A stretch of 64,000 nucleotides of DNA from Glycomyces lechevalierae (GTDB lineage Bacteria > Actinomycetota > Actinomycetes > Mycobacteriales > Micromonosporaceae): the NCBI RefSeq assembly GCF_027622945.1, contig NZ_JAPZVQ010000001.1, positions 62,001-126,000 on the forward strand, in the 5' to 3' direction. Within the stretch, counting starts at the first letter, position 1; each line of letters opens with the position of its first letter. This document shows positions 24,994 to 33,738 of this stretch, one piece after another. The notes beneath the pieces were generated by a model. The model ran no database searches, had not been told where the DNA came from, and was given only the letters and a program-made list of their open reading frames with translations. A program made the translations under genes and the position numbers.

Positions 24994-26619
24994 CTACTTG
25001 TCGCGCTGCGCGTATTCGGTCGTGTACTCGTCGCCGATGCGGCGCAGCCACGACCCGATCTTGCGGTAGGAGTCCATCGGCAGGTTCGCGAGCGAGACGC
25101 GCACCGACCATTCCGGACCGTCGAAGCCGCCGCCGTTGAGCAGTACCACCGAGGCCTGCTCGGCGAGGCGGAAGATCGGGTCTGTGGGCTCGTAGTTCTC
25201 GCGCATCCACTCGGCGAACTCGGCGCCCAGGTGCTGCTCGGCCCAGCTCAAGAGATCGAGCTCGACGTAGTAGCGGGCCGCGTTCGGGTCCTGCGGGAGG
25301 TCGACGCCGAGGCCCTCGGTGAGGGCCTTCATGCGCCGGGCGATGATCGCCTGGCAGTCGCGCTTGTACTGGTTCCCGGTGTCCTTCAGGCAGTGCAGGG
25401 CGAACAGGGCCATCTGCACCTGCTGCGGGGTCGAGAGCCCGGCGGTGTGGTTGAGCGCCACGTCCCGGGAGTCGGCCACCATGCGGTCGATGAACCGGAT
25501 CTTCTCCGGTTCGAGCGAGATCGCCGAGTACCGCTTCGCCAGCGCGTCCTTCTTCGCCTGCGGGAGGGCCGCGATCTGCTCGTCGAAGACGTTGTCCTTG
25601 CCTACGGCGATGACGCCGAGGCGCCAGCCGGTGCAGCCGAAGTACTTCGAGAAGGAGTAGACGCCGATGGTGTTGCGCGGGACGACGGACATGAGCGACT
25701 GGAAGCCGTCGACGAAGGTGCCGTAGACGTCGTCGGTGATGATCGTGAGGTTCGGGTTGTCCTCTTCGACGATCTTGGCGATCTGGTCGACGGCGGCGGT
25801 GTCGAGTTTGACCGACGGCGGATTGGTGGGGTTGACGCAGAAGAGCGCCTTGATACTCGGGTCCTTGAGCTTGTCGATCTCGTCGGGCGAGTACTGCCAG
25901 GAGTGGAAGCCGTTCTCGGTGAAGCGGTCGGCTTCGAGCCGGACGACCTCGAAGGAGAAGCGCTCGAGTTCGGGGATCTCCAGGTAGGGGGTGAAGATCG
26001 GCGTCATGATCGCGATCTTGTCGCCCCGGTTCAGGAGCCCGTTGACCTGGGAGGAGTCGAAGAGGTAGCACATCGCGGCGGTGCCGCCCTCGGTCGGGAA
26101 GAGGTCCCAGCCGCTGTCGGGCGCGCCGCCCATCTCCTGGGCGAGGTAGGCGTGGACGACCTGTTCGGTGTGGACGAGGGCGCGGTCGGGTTCGGGGTAG
26201 TGGTCGCCGATGACGGCGTCGGCGAGTTCGGCGACCCACGCGTCGGGGTCGAAGCCGAGGCGGTCGATGCCGTGGTCGACGGCGGCGCCGAGTTCGGCGG
26301 CGCCGGGGGCGTCGGAGTGCTTGCCGAGCCAGTCCTTGAGGCGGGCGGCGATGCCGGCCTTCTGGGGCATGCCGCCGAGGTCGGCGAACTCGTCCCAGTC
26401 GCGGCGGCACTCTTCGACGGCGAAGAGGTTGAGCTGCGCGAAGGCTTCGCGGGGGGCGGTGGCGGTCCAGTTCGGGTTGCCGCGCCCGGCGTTGATCATG
26501 GTGATCGCCTCGAGCTTCTGGTTCTCGTCGGCGAGGGCGATGAGCTCGCCCTTGAGTTCGAACGGGCTGAGCGCTTCGAGGCGCTGCTGCTCATCGCGTC
26601 GGGTGTGCTGTTCGGTCAT
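24994..26619 (-). CDS. aspD: aspartate 4-decarboxylase (PLP-dependent)
   Basis: A 541-residue fold-type I PLP enzyme of the aspartate beta-decarboxylase family, which converts L-aspartate to L-alanine and CO2. The characteristic N-terminal region (INAGRGNPNWTATAPREAF) distinguishes it from plain aminotransferases; the PLP Lys is in SFSKYFGCTGWRLG (about residue 324), with CVNPTNPPSVKLD and ITDDVYGTF around the cofactor site. ATG 26619 has GAAGGAG eight bases upstream. It lies between an exchanger remnant and an intact exchanger gene, so product alanine and substrate aspartate are exchanged at the membrane. Confidence 0.94.
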   Translation of the reverse strand: MTEQHTRRDEQQRLEALSPFELKGELIALADENQKLEAITMINAGRGNPNWTATAPREAFAQLNLFAVEECRRDWDEFADLGGMPQKAGIAARLKDWLGKHSDAPGAAELGAAVDHGIDRLGFDPDAWVAELADAVIGDHYPEPDRALVHTEQVVHAYLAQEMGGAPDSGWDLFPTEGGTAAMCYLFDSSQVNGLLNRGDKIAIMTPIFTPYLEIPELERFSFEVVRLEADRFTENGFHSWQYSPDEIDKLKDPSIKALFCVNPTNPPSVKLDTAAVDQIAKIVEEDNPNLTIITDDVYGTFVDGFQSLMSVVPRNTIGVYSFSKYFGCTGWRLGVIAVGKDNVFDEQIAALPQAKKDALAKRYSAISLEPEKIRFIDRMVADSRDVALNHTAGLSTPQQVQMALFALHCLKDTGNQYKRDCQAIIARRMKALTEGLGVDLPQDPNAARYYVELDLLSWAEQHLGAEFAEWMRENYEPTDPIFRLAEQASVVLLNGGGFDGPEWSVRVSLANLPMDSYRKIGSWLRRIGDEYTTEYAQRDK

Positions 26620-26642
26620 GTGCGGTCTCCTTCGGAATCGGG

Positions 26643-26920
26643 TCAGGCGAGGACGGCCACGATGAGCGCGCCCCAGATCGTGAGCAGGACGTTGCCGATG
26701 GCGCAGGGGATCGTGTGGCCGAGGGGACCTGGCTCTCGGCGGTGTCGGTGACGGCGCCGATGGACGCGGTGGTGGTGTTGGCGCCGGCGACGGGGCCGAG
26801 GGCGATGCCCTTGATCGTGAGCTTGCCGACGAGGAAGCCGAGTCCGAGTGCCGGGAAGATCGCTGTCTCAGGGTGTGCCACGAGCGCGTCGGACAGCCAA
26901 TGCCACATCGCGACCTCCAC
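26643..26920 (-). pseudogene. remnant of a second AspT-family exchanger (internal deletion plus frameshift)
   Basis: The start encodes an AspT-like N-terminus (WLSDALVAHPETAIFPALGL, then FLVGKLTIKGIALGPVAG). After about 47 residues it jumps straight to a C-terminal exchanger sequence, ASIGAVTDTAESQVP, and, after a one-base frame change near 26724, PLGHTIPCAIGNVLLTIWGA with a stop at 26643. Some 450-500 residues of the middle are therefore missing. The remnant lies immediately upstream of aspD on the same strand, in the place where a first antiporter gene would be. It should be annotated as broken, not as a small membrane protein. Confidence 0.8.
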
Positions 26921-27009
26921 GCAACTCTCGGTAGTGCCGCTGAATGTAATCGAAATGGAGGGTCCGCCTCCCGGATTCGCGGCGACGGGGCCGTATCATG
27001 TTGCGGCAA

Positions 27010-27024
27010 TGAAAACTTTCTTCA
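27010..27024. promoter_or_regulatory. TGAAAACTTTCTTCA motif, candidate operator of the peptide-import operon
   Basis: GAAA-AC-TTTC (27011-27020) is an inverted repeat within TGAAAACTTTCTTCA. Similar TGAARNTTYT elements occur twice upstream of the NagZ-type gene (37970, 38001). The form resembles sites of RpiR/SIS-domain regulators such as MurR, but the regulator is not encoded in the window. Confidence 0.35.
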
Positions 27025-27029
27025 CTTCA

Positions 27030-27059
27030 TTGACAACTCAAGAAGTGTTCCGTCATTCT
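27030..27059 (+). promoter_or_regulatory. predicted promoter of the peptide ABC transporter operon
   Basis: TTGACA (27030-27035) and CATTCT (27054-27059) are 18 bases apart. The -35 box is enclosed by CACTTC (27023-27028) and GAAGTG (27042-27047), another inverted repeat. The predicted leader to the ATG at 27137 is about 70 bases. Confidence 0.45.
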
Positions 27060-27136
27060 GATCGGTACATCGAGGACCGGTGGCGTGCCCGCCGGGGCGC
27101 CCGACTCCTGGAACCGAATGCGAGGACTTGCACCCC

Positions 27137-28954
27137 ATGAATCCCCATGCCCTGATACGGCGGTGCCTCTCGGGCGCCGCCGCGCTGGCCCTCTCGGCCG
27201 GCGCGCTCGCGGTGGCCGCGCCCGGCGCCGCCGCCCAGGAGGACGAGACCGACAGCCTGCTCATCGCCACGAGCCAGGAGGTCGACACCTTCAACCCGTT
27301 CAAGTCGCGGTACACCCTCACGTACAACACGAACATGATGTCCTACGACACGCTGGTCAGGGCCGGTGCGGACGACTACCAGCCCGTGCCGGGGCTGGCG
27401 ACGGACTGGACGGAGTCCGCGGACGGCCTGGAGTGGACGTTCACGATCCGCGACGACGCGACCTGGTCGGACGGCGAGCCGCTGACCGCGCAGGACGTGG
27501 CCTATACGTACAACCTGCTCATCGAGAACCCGGCGATCCACGACTGGAACATCGACTTCTCGGCGAACCTCGTCAGCGCCGAGGCGCCCGACGACACCAC
27601 GTTCGTGCTCACCCTCCTCGCCCCGGCTCCCGCGGAGGTGCTCAATCGGGCCGTGTTCGTCGTGCCCGAGCACATCTGGTCGGCCTACCCCGACCCGTCC
27701 GCCGACGACGCGAACCAGCTGCCGCTGGTGGGCTCGGGCCCGTTCCAGGTCACCGAGTACAAGCCCGACGAGCTGATCCGCCTCGACGCCAATGAGGACT
27801 ACTGGGCGGGCGCGCCCGGCTTCGACGAGGTGGTCTTCGACTACTACGCCGAGACCGACGCGGCCGTGGCCGCGCTCGAAGCGGGCGAGGTCGACATCGT
27901 CAACGGCCTCAACCCGGCCCAGATGGACGCCCTGAAGGGCCAGGACGGCATCACCGTCAACAACGCCCAGGGCCGCCGGTACGTGTCGCTCACCATCAAC
28001 CACGGCACGGTCACGCAGGACGGCACCGAGTTCGGCGACGGGCATCCGGCGCTCAAGGACCCGGTGGTGCGCACCGCGATGCACACCGCGATCGACAAGC
28101 AGGCCCTGGTGGACACCGTCCTCGACGGGAACGGGACCCCGGCGACCTCGCTGATCCCGGCGATCTTCGAGCAGTGGCACTGGGACGGCGGCGACGATCT
28201 CGTCGAGTTCGACCTCGACGAGGCGAACCGCCTGCTCGACGAGGCCGGCTACGCGCGCGGCGAGGACGGCGTCCGGACCATGCCCGGCGGCGGCGACCGG
28301 TTGAGCTTCCGGTTCTACTACCACGCGGACGAGACCAACTACGCCACCATCGTGGACTTCGTGACCGAGTGGTGGACCCAGATCGGCCTGGAGATCAAGC
28401 CCGAGCCGATCGAGCAGGGCACGCTCAACGACCTGGCCTACCTGGGCGAGTTCGACATCGCGTTCTCCGGCTGGGGCGTGGGCCCGAACCCGACCGAGCA
28501 GCTCGGCATGCACACCTGCGCGGTCCTGCCGACCCTGACCGACGGCACCGAGCGCGCCAGCGAGAACTCGTACTGCAACCCCGAGTTCGACGCGCTCCAC
28601 GAGCAGCAGAAGCTCGAGTCCGACCCGGACGCGCGCGCCGAGATCGTCAAGGAGCAGCAGCGGATGCTCTACACCGACGCGCCGGTGATCTGGCTGTACT
28701 ACCAGAACGTCATGGAGGCCTACCGCAGCGACCACGTGACGGGCATGCTCACCCAGCCCGCCGAGAACGGCATGATCACCGGCCAGGAGGGCTTCACCTG
28801 GTCCTACTGGTCGGCGCAGCCGGCCGGTGCTTCGGAGGACGGCGGCACCCCGGCGTGGGTCTGGATCACCGTCGCCGCGGCGGTCGTCCTCGTGGCGGCG
28901 GCCGGAGTCTTCTTCGTGCTGCGGCGCAGGAAGACGGCGGACGAGCGCGAATGA
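27137..28954 (+). CDS. ABC peptide transporter substrate-binding protein with C-terminal membrane anchor
   Basis: A 605-residue family 5 solute-binding protein (DppA/OppA type). A signal peptide (residues 1-34, ending APGAAAQ) has no lipobox Cys. The binding domain runs to about 555, with the family block LATDWTESADGLEWTFTIRD and later TYNLLIENPA. Unusually, the protein ends in a hydrophobic helix and a basic tail (TPAWVWITVAAAVVLVAAAG, then RRRK), so it is held by a C-terminal anchor, not a lipid. It would bind oligopeptides outside the cell for the permeases encoded next. ATG 27137 follows GAGGAC. The next start overlaps its stop. Confidence 0.9.
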   Translation: MNPHALIRRCLSGAAALALSAGALAVAAPGAAAQEDETDSLLIATSQEVDTFNPFKSRYTLTYNTNMMSYDTLVRAGADDYQPVPGLATDWTESADGLEWTFTIRDDATWSDGEPLTAQDVAYTYNLLIENPAIHDWNIDFSANLVSAEAPDDTTFVLTLLAPAPAEVLNRAVFVVPEHIWSAYPDPSADDANQLPLVGSGPFQVTEYKPDELIRLDANEDYWAGAPGFDEVVFDYYAETDAAVAALEAGEVDIVNGLNPAQMDALKGQDGITVNNAQGRRYVSLTINHGTVTQDGTEFGDGHPALKDPVVRTAMHTAIDKQALVDTVLDGNGTPATSLIPAIFEQWHWDGGDDLVEFDLDEANRLLDEAGYARGEDGVRTMPGGGDRLSFRFYYHADETNYATIVDFVTEWWTQIGLEIKPEPIEQGTLNDLAYLGEFDIAFSGWGVGPNPTEQLGMHTCAVLPTLTDGTERASENSYCNPEFDALHEQQKLESDPDARAEIVKEQQRMLYTDAPVIWLYYQNVMEAYRSDHVTGMLTQPAENGMITGQEGFTWSYWSAQPAGASEDGGTPAWVWITVAAAVVLVAAAGVFFVLRRRKTADERE

Positions 28955-30018
28955 CCGACGGCATGCCCTCCGGCACGACCGAACCCGCGGACGGGGCCTC
29001 CACCGAGGCCCCGTCCGCGGGGCGCTCCGAGCGGCGCGGCTCCAGCGGCTTCGGGCGGTACCTGCTCAAGCACGTCGGCGGCGCGGCCGTGTCGCTCCTG
29101 CTCGTGCTGTTCTCCTCGTTCTTCATCTTCCGGCTCATCGCCGGGGACCCGATCGACCAGCTCACCAAGGAACGGCCGGTCACCCCCGAGCAGCGCGAGG
29201 CGATGCGGGCCGAACTCGGGCTCGACAAGCCCTTGTGGGCCCAGTTCGTCGACTACATCACCGGGACGCTCAGCGGCGACCTCGGCAGCTCCTTCCAGTT
29301 CCGCAGGCCGATCTTCGACCTCATCGTCGAACGGCTCCCGGCCACGCTCCTGCTCTCCGGCACGGGCATGGTGCTCGCGGTCCTGCTCGGCTTCTGGATC
29401 GGGACGCGCTCGGGCTGGCGGCAGGGCAGCCGCTTCGACAAGGGGCACGTCGCGACCGGCCTGCTCCTGTACTCGGCGCCCACGTTCTGGCTCGGGATGA
29501 TCGTGATCCTGGTCTTCGCGCGGTACCTGGGGCTGTTCCCCGTCAACGGGATGCGCTCGCCGGACACCCCGCCGGAGTTCTGGCCGCAGGCGGTCGACAT
29601 CGGCTACCACCTGGTGCTGCCGGTGCTCACCTACACCGCCGTGGTCTACGCCGGGTACCTCATGATCATGCGGTCCTCCCTGTTGGACGAGATCGGCAGC
29701 GACTACCTGACCACGGCCCGCGCCAAAGGGCTGCGCGACGACGAGGTGCGGACGAAGCACGCCGTGCCGAACGCCCTGCTGCCCACCGTGACCCTGGTGT
29801 TCCTGGCCCTGGGCGGCGTGGTGAACGGCTCGATCGTCACCGAGACCGTCTTCTCCTGGCCCGGACTCGGCAGCCTGTTCGTGCAGTCGATCTTCTACCC
29901 GGACCGCCCGGTCCTCCAGGCGCTGTTCGTCCTCTTCTCCAGCTCCACCATCCTCGCGGTGCTCGGCGCGGAGATCCTCTACTGGTTCATCGACCCACGC
30001 ATCAGAAGGTCCGGCTGA
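28951..30018 (+). CDS. dppB: ABC peptide transporter permease (DppB type)
   Basis: A 355-residue inner-membrane permease with about six helices. The first 40 residues are hydrophilic and precede LLKHVGGAAVSLLLVLFSSF. The binding-protein-dependent transport signature is seen in the cytosolic EAA-like loop YLTTARAKGLRDDEVRTKHA followed by VPNALLPTVTL. It overlaps the binding protein stop by ATGA, which makes it the second gene of the operon, and pairs with the DppC-type permease that follows seven bases later. Substrate is set by the binding protein. Confidence 0.92.
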   Translation: MTDGMPSGTTEPADGASTEAPSAGRSERRGSSGFGRYLLKHVGGAAVSLLLVLFSSFFIFRLIAGDPIDQLTKERPVTPEQREAMRAELGLDKPLWAQFVDYITGTLSGDLGSSFQFRRPIFDLIVERLPATLLLSGTGMVLAVLLGFWIGTRSGWRQGSRFDKGHVATGLLLYSAPTFWLGMIVILVFARYLGLFPVNGMRSPDTPPEFWPQAVDIGYHLVLPVLTYTAVVYAGYLMIMRSSLLDEIGSDYLTTARAKGLRDDEVRTKHAVPNALLPTVTLVFLALGGVVNGSIVTETVFSWPGLGSLFVQSIFYPDRPVLQALFVLFSSSTILAVLGAEILYWFIDPRIRRSG

Positions 30019-30025
30019 CACGGTC

Positions 30026-30934
30026 ATGACGACGACACCGATTTCCCCCCGCGCCCTCAGATGGGCGCGCAGGCGGCAGTCCTTCACGCGTTCCTGGAAC
30101 GCCTACCGCAGCCAGCGCACCGGCATGATCGGCCTGGTCCTCTTGGGCGCCATCGTGATCCTCGCGCTGGCCGCCCCGCTCCTGATCGACCAGTCGCAGC
30201 TCAGCGTCACGCAGGCGACCGGCGAGCGGATGGCCCCGCCCAGCGCCGGGTACCCGCTCGGCACCGACGAGGTCGGCCGCTCGATCCTGGCGCTGACGCT
30301 CTGGGGCTCGCGCCTGTCGCTCCTCATCGGACTCACCGCAACGGTGGTCGCGATCGTCATCGGCACCGCCCTGGGCGTCACCAGCGGCCACATCGGCGGC
30401 TGGTACGGCTGGGTCGCGCTGCGCGTCTCCGACTGGTTCATGGTGCTGCCCAGCCTGGTCGTGGCCATCGCGCTGCTCGCGGTGCTCGGACGGAGCATGT
30501 CGACCACGATCATCGTGATCGCGCTCGTCTCCTGGTCGGGCACGACGCGACTCGTCCGGGCCCAGACGCTCACGGTGCAGGCCCGGCCGTACCTGGAGCG
30601 CGCCCGCGCGCTCGGCGCCGGGCACTGGCACCAGATGAGCAAGCACATCCTGCCGAACGTGCTCCCGCTCGTGCTCGCCAGCGCGACCCTGCTGGTGCCC
30701 TCGGCGATCCTCATGGAGTCCTCGCTGGCCTGGCTCGGGCTCGGCGACCCGAACGTGGTGTCGTGGGGCTCGATCCTCAACCGCGCCTCCAACAACGGCG
30801 CCGTCTCCGCGCACGCGTGGTGGTACCTGCTGCCGCCGGGCCTGGCGATCCTGCTGGTGGTGCTCGCGTTCATGATGTGCGGACGGGCGCTGGAGGCCGT
30901 GTTCAACCCGAGGCTGCGAGGTGAGCAGGGGTGA
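30026..30934 (+). CDS. dppC: ABC peptide transporter permease (DppC type)
   Basis: A 302-residue permease with an N-terminal OppC_N segment and about six membrane helices. The short extracellular PLGTDEVGRSILALTLWGSR block after the first helix and the cytosolic loop YLERARALGAGHWHQMSKHI with LPNVLPLVL are typical of DppC/OppC. It forms the heterodimeric pore with the DppB-type protein. The gene ends in a GTGA overlap with the ATPase gene. Confidence 0.93.
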   Translation: MTTTPISPRALRWARRRQSFTRSWNAYRSQRTGMIGLVLLGAIVILALAAPLLIDQSQLSVTQATGERMAPPSAGYPLGTDEVGRSILALTLWGSRLSLLIGLTATVVAIVIGTALGVTSGHIGGWYGWVALRVSDWFMVLPSLVVAIALLAVLGRSMSTTIIVIALVSWSGTTRLVRAQTLTVQARPYLERARALGAGHWHQMSKHILPNVLPLVLASATLLVPSAILMESSLAWLGLGDPNVVSWGSILNRASNNGAVSAHAWWYLLPPGLAILLVVLAFMMCGRALEAVFNPRLRGEQG

Positions 30935-31911
30935 CGCTCCTGGAGTTCAAGGACCTGCGGGTGACCTACACCGGTTCGCGGGGGCGCCTCCCGGCGCTGC
31001 GCGGTGTGGACCTGACGGTGGAGGCCGGGCGGACGCTCGGCATCGCGGGCGAGTCGGGCTGCGGGAAGTCGACGCTCGCGATGGCGGTGCTGCGGCTGCT
31101 GCCCAAGACCGCTGAGGTGTCGGGCGAGATCCTGCTCGACGGCGAGGACCTGCTCGCGATGGGCTGGGGGCGGCTGCGCGCCGTGCGCTGGACGGGCGCG
31201 TCGATCGTCTTCCAGGGCGCGATGCACTCCCTCAACGCGGTGCACCGGATCGGGCGGCAGGTGGCCGAGCCGATCCTGGTGCACGAGAAGGGGACCACTC
31301 CGGCGCAGGCCGCGAAGCGGGCCGAGGCGCTGCTGGAGCGGGTCGGGCTGCCGGCCTCGCGGATGCGCTCCTACCCGCACGAGCTGTCGGGCGGGCAGCG
31401 CCAGCGCGTGATGATCGCGATGGCGCTGGCCTGCGATCCGCAGCTGGTGATCGCCGACGAGGCGACGACGGCGCTGGACGTGATGGTGCAGGCCCAAGTG
31501 CTGCAGTTGATCTCGGGACTGGTGACCGAGCGGGGCGTGGGGCTGATGATGATCAGCCACGACCTCTCGGTGCTGTCCTCGGTGTGCGACGAGGCCGCGG
31601 TGATGTACGCGGGCCGGGTCGTGGAGCGGGGGCCGGCGCACGAGGTGTTCGCGAACGCGCGGCACCCGTACTCGGCGGCGCTGGGCGCGGCGTTCCCGGT
31701 GATCGGGGACCCGGCGGCGCGCAAGAACCCGGGCGGCCTGGCCGGCGACCCGCCGGATCCGGTGCGGCTGCCGGAGGGCTGCTCGTTCCGGCCGCGGTGC
31801 GCGGTCGCGGTGGAGCGGTGCGGCGAGGATTCGCCGGAGCTGCTCGAGGTGGGCCCGAAGCGGGTCAGTGCTTGTTTCGTCGCGCAGGAAGGGATGCCCG
31901 TTGTCCTCTGA
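30931..31911 (+). CDS. dppD: ABC peptide transporter ATP-binding protein (DppD type)
   Basis: A 326-residue ATPase. Walker A is GESGCGKST, the signature is LSGGQRQRV, Walker B is LVIADEATTALD (the usual Pro of DEPTTALD is Ala) and the switch His is in MISHDLS. The Q-loop reads VFQGAMHSLN instead of FQDPMxSLN. A C-terminal oligopeptide-ABC domain with FRPRC and further cysteines suggests a [4Fe-4S] cluster or metal site, as in DppD. GTG start in overlap with the dppC stop. It pairs with the DppF-type subunit encoded next. Confidence 0.93.
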   Translation: MTLLEFKDLRVTYTGSRGRLPALRGVDLTVEAGRTLGIAGESGCGKSTLAMAVLRLLPKTAEVSGEILLDGEDLLAMGWGRLRAVRWTGASIVFQGAMHSLNAVHRIGRQVAEPILVHEKGTTPAQAAKRAEALLERVGLPASRMRSYPHELSGGQRQRVMIAMALACDPQLVIADEATTALDVMVQAQVLQLISGLVTERGVGLMMISHDLSVLSSVCDEAAVMYAGRVVERGPAHEVFANARHPYSAALGAAFPVIGDPAARKNPGGLAGDPPDPVRLPEGCSFRPRCAVAVERCGEDSPELLEVGPKRVSACFVAQEGMPVVL

Positions 31912-32917
31912 GGAGAAGACGCTGACGGCCCGGGGTCTCCGGGTCGAGTTCGGGCTGCCGGGCGGGCGGGTCGCGCGGGCCGTGGACGGGGTGGACCTGG
32001 ACGTGGCGCCGGGCGAGATCGTGGCGCTGGCGGGCGAGTCCGGTTGCGGGAAGACGACGTTGGCGCGCACGCTGCTGGGCCTGGAGAAGGCGACCGGCGG
32101 GACGGTGGCGTTCGACGGTGTGCCGCTGCGGTATTCGACGCGGGCGTTGAAGGCGTACCGGCGGCAGGTGCAGCTGGTGCTCCAGGACCCGAGCGGGGCG
32201 CTGAACCCGCGGCACACCGTGTACGACGCGGTGGCCGAGGGGCTGCGGATCCACGGGATCACAGACGACGAGCCGGGCCGGGTGGCCGATGCGCTGTCGC
32301 GGGCGGGTCTGCGGCCGCCGGAGCAGTTCTTCCTCGCGTACCCGCACGAGCTGTCGGGCGGGCAGCGCCAGCGGGTGGTGATCGCCGGGGCGCTGGTGCT
32401 GGAGCCGAGCATCCTGGTCGCGGACGAGCCGGTGGCGTCGCTGGACGCCTCGGTGCGGGGCGAGATCCTGTCGCTCCTGCTGCGGCTCAAGGAGGAGCAG
32501 GGCCTGGGGGCGCTGGTGATCACGCACGACCTGGGTCTGGCGTGGAGCATCGCGGACCGGATCGCGATCATGTACCTGGGGCGGATCGTGGAGCAGGGGC
32601 CGGTGGAGCAGGTGCTCACGGCGCCGAGGCATCCGTACACGCGGGCGCTCGTGTCGGTCCTGCCCGCCTCTCCCGTCTTGAGAGAAGCCGTGGCGGAGCC
32701 GATCGTGCTCGCCGGAGAGCTGCCGGACGCGTCGAAGATCCCGGGCGGGTGCCGGTTCCGGCCCCGCTGCCAGGAGGTCGCCTCCGGGAACGCCCTGCCG
32801 GTACTGCACCAGTGCACCGGCGAGGACCTGAAGGTCCTTGGGCCGGAAGCGGATTCGCATCAGGTCGCGTGCCATCTCGATCGGTCCTTGCACGGGGATG
32901 CGAGGATTGGGGTGTGA
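31901..32917 (+). CDS. dppF: ABC peptide transporter ATP-binding protein (DppF type)
   Basis: A 338-residue ATPase with Walker A GESGCGKTT, Q-loop LVLQDPSGALNP, signature LSGGQRQRV, Walker B ILVADEPVASLD and switch ITHDLG. The C-terminal region has FRPRC and further Cys residues. The start at TTG 31901 is favoured because AGGAAGGG lies a few bases upstream, giving an 11-base overlap with dppD; a GTG at 31868 is in frame but has a poor ribosome binding site. It ends in a GTGA overlap with the D-aminopeptidase gene. Confidence 0.9.
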   Translation: MSSEEKTLTARGLRVEFGLPGGRVARAVDGVDLDVAPGEIVALAGESGCGKTTLARTLLGLEKATGGTVAFDGVPLRYSTRALKAYRRQVQLVLQDPSGALNPRHTVYDAVAEGLRIHGITDDEPGRVADALSRAGLRPPEQFFLAYPHELSGGQRQRVVIAGALVLEPSILVADEPVASLDASVRGEILSLLLRLKEEQGLGALVITHDLGLAWSIADRIAIMYLGRIVEQGPVEQVLTAPRHPYTRALVSVLPASPVLREAVAEPIVLAGELPDASKIPGGCRFRPRCQEVASGNALPVLHQCTGEDLKVLGPEADSHQVACHLDRSLHGDARIGV

Positions 32918-33738
32918 AAATCCTCGTCAGTGCCGATATGGAAGGCGCCACGGGCGTCACCTGCCCCGACGACGTGCTGCCGGGAGGCCCCGGCTGGGAG
33001 CGGATGCGGCCGCTGTTCACCGACGAGGTGAACGCGGCCGTGGAGGGCCTGCACCGGGGCGGGGCCCGCGAGATCGTCGTCAACGACGCGCACTGGTCGA
33101 TGCGGAACCTCATGCCGGAGCGGTTCGAGTGGCCGGTCACGGTGATCAGCGGACGGCACAAGGAGCTCTCCATGATGGAGGGCGTGCGGGACGCGGACGC
33201 GGTGGTGTTCCTGGGGTACCACGCGGGGGCGGGCCTGGAGGGCGTGCTCGCGCACACGTATCTGGCGAACACGATCACCGGGGTGTGGCTCGACGGCGTG
33301 CGCGCCAGCGAGGGCCGTCTGAACGCGGCCGTGGCGGCCGAGTTCGGGGTGCCGGTGATCATGGTGACCGGGGACGACAAGACCGTGGAGGAGGCGCGCG
33401 ACTACGCGCCCAAGGCGGTGGGCATCGCGGTGAAGGACTACATCTCGCGGTATGCGGCGGCGTGCCGGACCCCGAAGTGGGCGGTCCGGGCGATCCGCAA
33501 GGGCGCTGCCGAGGCCGTGGCGCTGGCGGGGCGGCGGGCGCCGGTCGCCGAGCCGCACCGGATCGAGGTCGAGTTCGACGCCGAGCACCTGGCCGGGGCC
33601 GTGACGGTGATCCCGGGCGTGGAGCTCGCGGGCGAGCGGCGGGTCGCGTTCGAGCTCGCGACCATGTACGAGGCCATCCGGTGCTTCAAAGCCGTCACCC
33701 AGATCGCATCGGCGAGTCTGGAAGAGCAGTATGGTTGA
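32914..33738 (+). CDS. dppA: D-aminopeptidase, peptidase family M55 (DppA)
   Basis: A 274-residue zinc peptidase. Metal ligands are visible as Asp8 and Glu10 in VSADMEGATG, His in VVNDAHWS, His in LGYHAGAG and Glu in RASEGRLNA. In B. subtilis the same enzyme is the first gene of the dpp operon; it releases D-Ala from D-Ala-D-Ala and related peptides and thus recycles murein peptides. No signal peptide, so it acts on imported peptides. GTG 32914 overlaps the dppF stop and the gene overlaps the M20 peptidase by eight bases, which means that import and cleavage are co-expressed. Confidence 0.93.
   Translation: MKILVSADMEGATGVTCPDDVLPGGPGWERMRPLFTDEVNAAVEGLHRGGAREIVVNDAHWSMRNLMPERFEWPVTVISGRHKELSMMEGVRDADAVVFLGYHAGAGLEGVLAHTYLANTITGVWLDGVRASEGRLNAAVAAEFGVPVIMVTGDDKTVEEARDYAPKAVGIAVKDYISRYAAACRTPKWAVRAIRKGAAEAVALAGRRAPVAEPHRIEVEFDAEHLAGAVTVIPGVELAGERRVAFELATMYEAIRCFKAVTQIASASLEEQYG

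Noticed and set aside
26591-26920. A 109-residue small membrane protein upstream of aspD
   Set aside because: It has only one helix of exchanger type, then out-of-frame sequence that overlaps the aspD start; the fragments match both ends of an AspT protein, so it is a relic.
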